The notes under the pieces: generated by a model
What the model was told of the DNA's origin: nothing
What the model saw: only the letters and a program-made list of their open reading frames with translations
Databases searched by the model: none
From: Thauera aminoaromatica S2
Lineage (GTDB): Bacteria > Pseudomonadota > Gammaproteobacteria > Burkholderiales > Rhodocyclaceae
Assembly (NCBI RefSeq): GCF_000310185.1
Contig: NZ_AMXD01000012.1
Coordinates: forward strand, 1-53,011
Reading direction: 5' to 3'
Length of the DNA stretch: 53,011 nucleotides
Translations under genes and position numbers: made by a program
Part shown: in pieces, positions 49,046 to 53,011 of the stretch
Numbering within the stretch: the first letter of the stretch is position 1
Layout: each line of letters begins with the position of its first letter

Positions 49046-49417
49046 TCAGTTGCGGAAGATGAAATACACCGCGCCGAGCATACACAAGGCGGCCCACAGG
49101 TAGTCAAGCTTGAGCGGCTGCTTCATGTAGAGCACGACGAAGGGCACGAAGACCAGCAGGGTGATCACCTCCTGCATGATCTTGAGCTGGGCGAGGCTGA
49201 GCGTGGTGGCGCCGATGCGGTTGGCGGGCACCTGCAGCAGGTATTCGAAGAGCGCGATCCCCCAGCTCACCAGTGCGGCCACATACCAGGCCTTCGTCTG
49301 CATGTTCTTCAGGTGGCCGTACCACGCGAAGGTCATGAACACGTTGGAGGCGGTGAGCAGCAGCGCGGTCTGCATCCACACGGGAATCGAGCTGACGGAC
49401 TGGATCCAGGCGGCCAT
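49046..49417 (-). CDS. DUF486/DMT-like inner-membrane protein
   Basis: This 123-aa protein has four hydrophobic helices, with MTFAWYGHLKN and the pattern QLKIMQEVITLLVFVPF typical of DUF486 proteins related to small multidrug-type transporters. Substrate is unknown. The downstream kinase begins 28 bp later on the same strand. Confidence 0.8.
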   Translation of the reverse strand: MAAWIQSVSSIPVWMQTALLLTASNVFMTFAWYGHLKNMQTKAWYVAALVSWGIALFEYLLQVPANRIGATTLSLAQLKIMQEVITLLVFVPFVVLYMKQPLKLDYLWAALCMLGAVYFIFRN

Positions 49418-49450
49418 GGGCGGACGGAGGGCGGGTCGGTGGCGAGCGGG

Positions 49451-49957
49451 TCAGGGGTGGCGGGCGCTGTCGGCGGGGGTGGGCACGCGTTCGATCGCCT
49501 GGCCGGCGAGCGCGGGCAGCAGCGCCGCGACCGCGCCGCGGCCGGGAATGCTGGCGGCGGGATCGATCTCGGCCAGCGGCAGCAACGCGAAGGCGCGCTC
49601 GTGCATGCGCGGGTGGGGCACCTGCAGGCCGGGCTCGTCGATCACCGCGTCGCCGTACAGCAGCAGGTCGAGGTCCAGCGTGCGCGGCGCCATCGGGAAG
49701 TCGCGGCGGCGGCCGCTGTCGTGCTCGATCGCGAGCAGGGCCTCCAGCAGCGGGCGCGGCGCGAGCGCGGTGTCGAGCGCGATCACCGCGTTGAGGTAGT
49801 CGGGCTGGCCGGCCACGCCCACCGGGGCGCTGCGGTACAGCGAGGAGCGCGCGACGACGCGCGTGCCGGGCAGCGCATCGAGGCGCTGCACGGCTTCGAA
49901 GAACGCGGCGGCCGGGTCGCCGAGGTTGGCGCCGAAGGCGACGTATGCGCGGACCAA
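49451..49957 (-). CDS. folK: HPPK, hydroxymethyldihydropterin pyrophosphokinase
   Basis: This 168-aa enzyme has YVAFGANLGDP at the start, then YRSAPVGVAGQPDYLNAVI and RTLDLDLLLYGD, the FolK signatures. It transfers pyrophosphate in folate synthesis. There is no ATG near the conserved start; a TTG at 49957 gives the normal length. It begins ten bases after the pcnB stop, so translational coupling is likely. Confidence 0.92.
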   Translation of the reverse strand: MVRAYVAFGANLGDPAAAFFEAVQRLDALPGTRVVARSSLYRSAPVGVAGQPDYLNAVIALDTALAPRPLLEALLAIEHDSGRRRDFPMAPRTLDLDLLLYGDAVIDEPGLQVPHPRMHERAFALLPLAEIDPAASIPGRGAVAALLPALAGQAIERVPTPADSARHP

Positions 49958-49967
49958 GCTCGAGCGC

Positions 49968-51338
49968 TCAGGACGGATCGACGACGGCGGCGTCCGCCGC
50001 CGCGGGGGTCTCGCCGGCCGGCTTGCGCTTGCGCCGGCGGCGCTTCTTCGCCGCGGGTGCGGCGTCGGGCGGCGCCTGGCGCAGCAGGGCCTCGCGCTGG
50101 TCGGGGCCCGCGTGGGCGAAGTCGTCCCACCAGTCGACGATCTCCATCGGGATCTCGCCGGCCTGCGCGCGCAGGCGCAGGAAATCCCAGCCGGCGCGGT
50201 AGCGCGGCTGCTCGATGACGCGGTAGGGCGCCTTGCCGGCACGCTTGTCGAAGCGCGGCTGCAGCGCCCAGATGTCCTTGATGTCGCCGGCGATGCGGCG
50301 GGTGATGGCGAGCTTGCCAGCCTGGGCGTCGAGCACCTCGTCCATGGCCTCGAAGAGTGCGGGCTGGCTATGGTCGCCGGCGGCCTTCTTGTTGTCCCAG
50401 GTCTTCAGCACCTCGTGCCAGAGCAGGGTGGAGAACAGGAAGCCGGGCGAAACGGACTTGTCCTCGCGCACGCGCTCGTCGGTGTTCTCCAGTGCCAGGG
50501 TGACGAAGCGCTCGCCCATCGGCTGCTCGAGGATCACGTCCAGCAGTGGCAGCAGGCCGTGGTGCAGGCCTTCAGCGCGCAGCTGCTGCAGGCACTTCAG
50601 CGAGTGACCGGAGAACAGCAGCTTGAGCATCTCGTCGAAGAGCCGCGCCGCCGGCACGTTCTCGAGCAGCGGGCCCATCTCGCGGATCGGCTGGCGCGCT
50701 GCGGGGTCGATGGTCAGCCCGAGCTTGGCCGCCAGGCGCACCGCGCGCAGCATGCGCACCGGGTCCTCGCGGTAGCGCGTGCGCGGGTCGCCGATCATGC
50801 GCAGGGTCTTCTGCTGGATGTCGGCGACGCCGTGGTGGTAGTCGACGATGGTCTCGGTGCCGGGATCGTAGTACAGCGCGTTGACCGTGAAGTCGCGCCG
50901 GGTGGCGTCTTCCTGCTGGTTGCCGAAGACGTTGTCGCGCAGCACGCGGCCGTGCTCGTCGGTGTCGGCGCTCTCGGCGTCCTGGCTGGCGCGGAAGGTG
51001 GAGACCTCGATGGTCTCCGGCCCGCTCATCACGTGCACGATCTTGAAGCGCCGGCCGATGATGCGCGAACGGCGGAAGGCGGCGCGCACCTCCTCGGGTG
51101 TGGCGCTGGTGGCGACGTCGTAGTCCTTGGGCGGGTGGCCGATCAGCAGGTCGCGCACCGCGCCGCCGACGACGAAGGCCTTGAAGCCCTTCTCCTGCAG
51201 CACCGCGCATACCTTGCGCGCGGCCGGCGACAGCTGCTCGCGGCGGATGCCGTGGCGTTCGACGGGAATGAGGGCGGGTTCGTGGCGTGCGGGGGTGGCC
51301 GGGCGCTTGAAAACCTTGCGCAGCAGCTTGCGGATCAT
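49968..51338 (-). CDS. pcnB: Poly(A) polymerase I
   Basis: This 456-aa nucleotidyltransferase has FVVGGAVRDLLIGHPPKDYD with catalytic acidic residues, DFTVNALYYD, and a Lys/Arg-rich C-terminal tail typical of PcnB. It adds A-tails that promote RNA decay. The ATG at 51338 (MIRKLLRKVF) gives a plausible start; no clear ribosome site is seen, and an extension to 51470 is possible but would enter the REP region. folK follows. Confidence 0.93.
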   Translation of the reverse strand: MIRKLLRKVFKRPATPARHEPALIPVERHGIRREQLSPAARKVCAVLQEKGFKAFVVGGAVRDLLIGHPPKDYDVATSATPEEVRAAFRRSRIIGRRFKIVHVMSGPETIEVSTFRASQDAESADTDEHGRVLRDNVFGNQQEDATRRDFTVNALYYDPGTETIVDYHHGVADIQQKTLRMIGDPRTRYREDPVRMLRAVRLAAKLGLTIDPAARQPIREMGPLLENVPAARLFDEMLKLLFSGHSLKCLQQLRAEGLHHGLLPLLDVILEQPMGERFVTLALENTDERVREDKSVSPGFLFSTLLWHEVLKTWDNKKAAGDHSQPALFEAMDEVLDAQAGKLAITRRIAGDIKDIWALQPRFDKRAGKAPYRVIEQPRYRAGWDFLRLRAQAGEIPMEIVDWWDDFAHAGPDQREALLRQAPPDAAPAAKKRRRRKRKPAGETPAAADAAVVDPS

Positions 51339-51479
51339 CGGGAAAGGAGTCGTGCTTGCATAAGCGCGCAATGATAACCGATCGAAACGTCCGTACGCTG
51401 CGCGAAGGCGGAGGGGAGCGGTGGGGATTCGGCAAAATGGCACTCCCGACTCGCGTCCCGCCTGCGGCAAAGCTGCGCG

Positions 51480-51640
51480 CTTCCGGGGCGGCTGCGATCG
51501 CGACTTGCGTCGCTCCTACGGGAAACCGGTGCGTGTTCGGGGCGGTGGCGATCGCGACTTGCGTCGCCCCCACGGGAAACCGGTGCGTCTTCGGGGCGGC
51601 TGCGATCGCGACTTGCGTCGCTCCCACGCGAACCGTCGCG
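51480..51640. repeat. 54-bp tandem repeat carrying REP units
   Basis: Three head-to-tail copies of about 54 bp (REP units at 51496, 51550 and 51604) share GGGAAACCGGTGCGT and GCGATCGCGACTTGCGTCGC, with few differences. It is a local tandem expansion of a REP-bearing segment upstream of pcnB. Confidence 0.85.
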
Positions 51641-51746
51641 CACTCGGAGCCGCGATGTGGGAGCGACGCAAGTCGCGATCGGCGGTGCGGGAGGCGATGA
51701 GCGTCGGCGGGTGCGGGGTGGTGTAGGAGCGACGCAAGTCGCGAAT
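51496..51746. repeat. REP-like cluster, five units
   Basis: Minus-strand units lie at 51496-51519, 51550-51573 and 51604-51627; plus-strand units at 51657-51680 and 51723-51746. They fill the 436-bp gap between pcnB and the HAD gene, which holds no gene that I can see. It is the densest such cluster in the window. Confidence 0.88.
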
Positions 51747-51774
51747 CTTCAGCGCAGCGAGATCAACGACCAGT

Positions 51775-52437
51775 TCAGCGCAGCGAGATCACCGGCCAGC
51801 CGGCGGCCTCGGCATGGGCGCGCAGGGTGTCGTCGGGGTCGACCGCGACCGGGTCGGTGACGCGCTGCATCAGCGGCAGGTCGTTGTGCGAATCGCTGTA
51901 GAACCAGCTGTGCTCGAAGCTGCCCATGTGCAGGCCGAGCGACTCCAGCCAGGCGTCGACGCGCTCGATCTTGCCCGCCTTGAACGCCGGCATGCCGCGC
52001 GGCTTGCCGGTGAAGGCACCGTCCTGCTGTGCGGGGATGGTGGCCACCACGTGCGGGATGCCGAACTCGCGCACGATCGGACCGGTGACGAAGGCGTTGG
52101 TGGCGGTGACCACCGCGACCAGGGCGCCGCTGTCGAGGTGCTCGCGCACCAGCGTGCGCGCCTTGGCGGTGATCATCGGACGGATCGACTGCGCCATGAA
52201 CTCGCAGTGCCAGGCGTCGAGTTGCGCGCGCGGGTGGCGGGCGAGGGGGGCGAGCTGGAAGTCGAGGAATTCGAAGATGTCGAGCGTGCCGGCCTTGTAC
52301 TGTTCGTAGAACGCGATGTTCTTCGCTTCCTGCACCTCGCGGTCGAGCACGCCCTTGCCGATGAGGAACTGCGCCCAGGCGAAGTCGGAGTCGCCGGCGA
52401 GCAGGGTGTTGTCGAGGTCGAAGAGGACGAGATTCAC
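51775..52437 (-). CDS. HAD-IB family phosphatase
   Basis: This 220-aa protein has the HAD motif I LVLFDLDNTLLAGDSD, motif II VVTATNAF, and later KIERVDAWLESLG and FYSDSHNDLPLM. It resembles the SerB/RHO-type HAD-IB phosphatases, which act on small phosphate esters. The substrate is unknown. A GTG at 52437 with GGAG eight bases upstream is the best start. It runs in the same direction as hda and follows it, the usual betaproteobacterial order. Confidence 0.87.
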   Translation of the reverse strand: MNLVLFDLDNTLLAGDSDFAWAQFLIGKGVLDREVQEAKNIAFYEQYKAGTLDIFEFLDFQLAPLARHPRAQLDAWHCEFMAQSIRPMITAKARTLVREHLDSGALVAVVTATNAFVTGPIVREFGIPHVVATIPAQQDGAFTGKPRGMPAFKAGKIERVDAWLESLGLHMGSFEHSWFYSDSHNDLPLMQRVTDPVAVDPDDTLRAHAEAAGWPVISLR

Positions 52438-52516
52438 GATCGGGCTCCGCAAGATGGATCGGTTGGATGAGGATTCGAAGAGGGCGTGACGCGCGTCGGA
52501 CGGCGGCCCCGCGGGG

Positions 52517-53011
52517 TCAGATTTCCAGCCCTTGCTGGATCATGTCGCGCAGCAGCGGCAGGGTGATCGGGCGCTTGTGCTCGAGCGAGGCGCGGTCGAG
52601 CGCGTCCAGCACCTCGCGCAGGCTGGAGAGCTCGCGGCGGCCGTGGCGCAGCAGAAAATCCACCACCTCGTCGGCCAGGCGCAGGCCGCGCCGCGCCGCC
52701 AGGGTGGTGAGGATCTCCGCGCGCGCGTCGTCGTCGAGCGGCTTCACCTCGTAGATCAGGCTCTGGCCGATGCGGGTGCGCAGGTCCTCGCGCAGCGCCA
52801 GGCCGAGCGGGGCGGCCGGGCCGCACAGCAGCAGCGACTGGCCGTTCGCGCGGGCGCGGTTGAAGGCGTTGAAGAGCGCGATCTGCGCGGCGGCGCCGAG
52901 CTGGTCCGCGTCGTCGATCGCGAGCAGTGCGCCCGGCGTCTCGGGCAGGTGGTCCTCGACGGTCGCGGCGGCGAGCAGGTGGGCGGGCCGGCCGGCGGCG
53001 CGCGCGGCGTC
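52517..53011 (-). CDS. hda: Hda, DnaA regulatory inactivator (5' end outside window)
   Basis: The visible 164 residues are an AAA+ domain of the DnaA family: LLAIDDADQLGAAAQIALFN (Walker B region), an arginine-rich sensor region REDLRTRIGQSLIYEVKP, and a C-terminal lid ending IQQGLEI, without the DnaA DNA-binding domain. Hda with the sliding clamp stimulates ATP hydrolysis by DnaA to prevent re-initiation. The N-terminus lies beyond 53011. Confidence 0.88.
   Translation of the reverse strand, partial: DAARAAGRPAHLLAAATVEDHLPETPGALLAIDDADQLGAAAQIALFNAFNRARANGQSLLLCGPAAPLGLALREDLRTRIGQSLIYEVKPLDDDARAEILTTLAARRGLRLADEVVDFLLRHGRRELSSLREVLDALDRASLEHKRPITLPLLRDMIQQGLEI

Noticed and set aside
51336-51745. 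Several open frames across the REP cluster near 51.5 kb
   Set aside because: Their repeated RDLRRS-like peptides are translations of REP units, not proteins.
51480-51746. CRISPR array
   Set aside because: The repeats vary, include both orientations and have no unique equal-length spacers; no cas genes are present.

Overview
The window is high-G+C chromosomal DNA from a betaproteobacterium, most likely in the Thauera/Azoarcus/Aromatoleum group (Rhodocyclales). The basis is an AorABC-type tungsten aldehyde oxidoreductase cluster, the ilvB-ilvH-ilvC and pssA-leuA order, the rpsP-rimM-trmD-rplS operon and many short REP-like palindromes between genes. This assignment is an inference from gene content and order; no search was run.

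Layout. (1) 1-6.8 kb: the tail of a Fis-type regulator, then aorA-aorB-aorC, a MoaD-like carrier, an unrecognised gene, a DUF1330-like gene, tungstate/molybdate ABC transporter genes (tupB, tupC) and a small membrane protein. (2) 6.83-17.36 kb: an integrated element bounded by a perfect 93-bp direct repeat made of the 3' end of moaC. It carries a tyrosine integrase, an AlpA-type regulator split by an IS1380-family insertion, separate primase and SF3 helicase genes, a candidate origin, a metallopeptidase-like gene and a lower-G+C cargo block with membrane and ankyrin proteins. It has no capsid or conjugation genes, so it looks like a phage satellite (PICI/P4-like). (3) 17.3-19.7 kb: moaC, whose last 29 codons are now supplied by the element, then a BepA-like protease and a TusA-like protein. 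(4) 19.9-28.2 kb: valS, a proline/alanine-rich gene, holC and pepA, divergent from lptF-lptG. (5) 28.4-30.5 kb: rplS-trmD-rimM-rpsP on the minus strand with a good promoter and terminator. (6) 30.7-33.3 kb: a PilZ-like protein, wrbA and a DUF2069 protein. (7) 33.3-39.2 kb: branched-chain amino-acid genes leuA, pssA, ilvC, ilvH, ilvB. (8) 39.5-45.7 kb: an RDD membrane protein, a CPA2 antiporter coupled to a tandem universal stress protein, and pepN. (9) 46-53 kb: a CBS protein, panC, panB, deoxynucleoside kinase, a DUF486-like protein, folK, pcnB, a HAD hydrolase and partial hda.

How it fits together. The aor, tup and moaC genes plausibly form one tungsten-enzyme neighbourhood (catalyst, cofactor carrier, metal import, pyranopterin synthesis) that the satellite has split at moaC without destroying the gene. 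Within the satellite, integrase, unknown gene, alpA, primase, helicase and downstream genes all run leftward from attR, while the cargo runs rightward. The IS insertion in alpA probably disturbs control of excision or replication. The most novel material is the cargo block at 7.9-9.7 kb, where one short two-helix membrane module occurs both as a free 70-aa protein and as the anchor of a 457-aa ankyrin protein.
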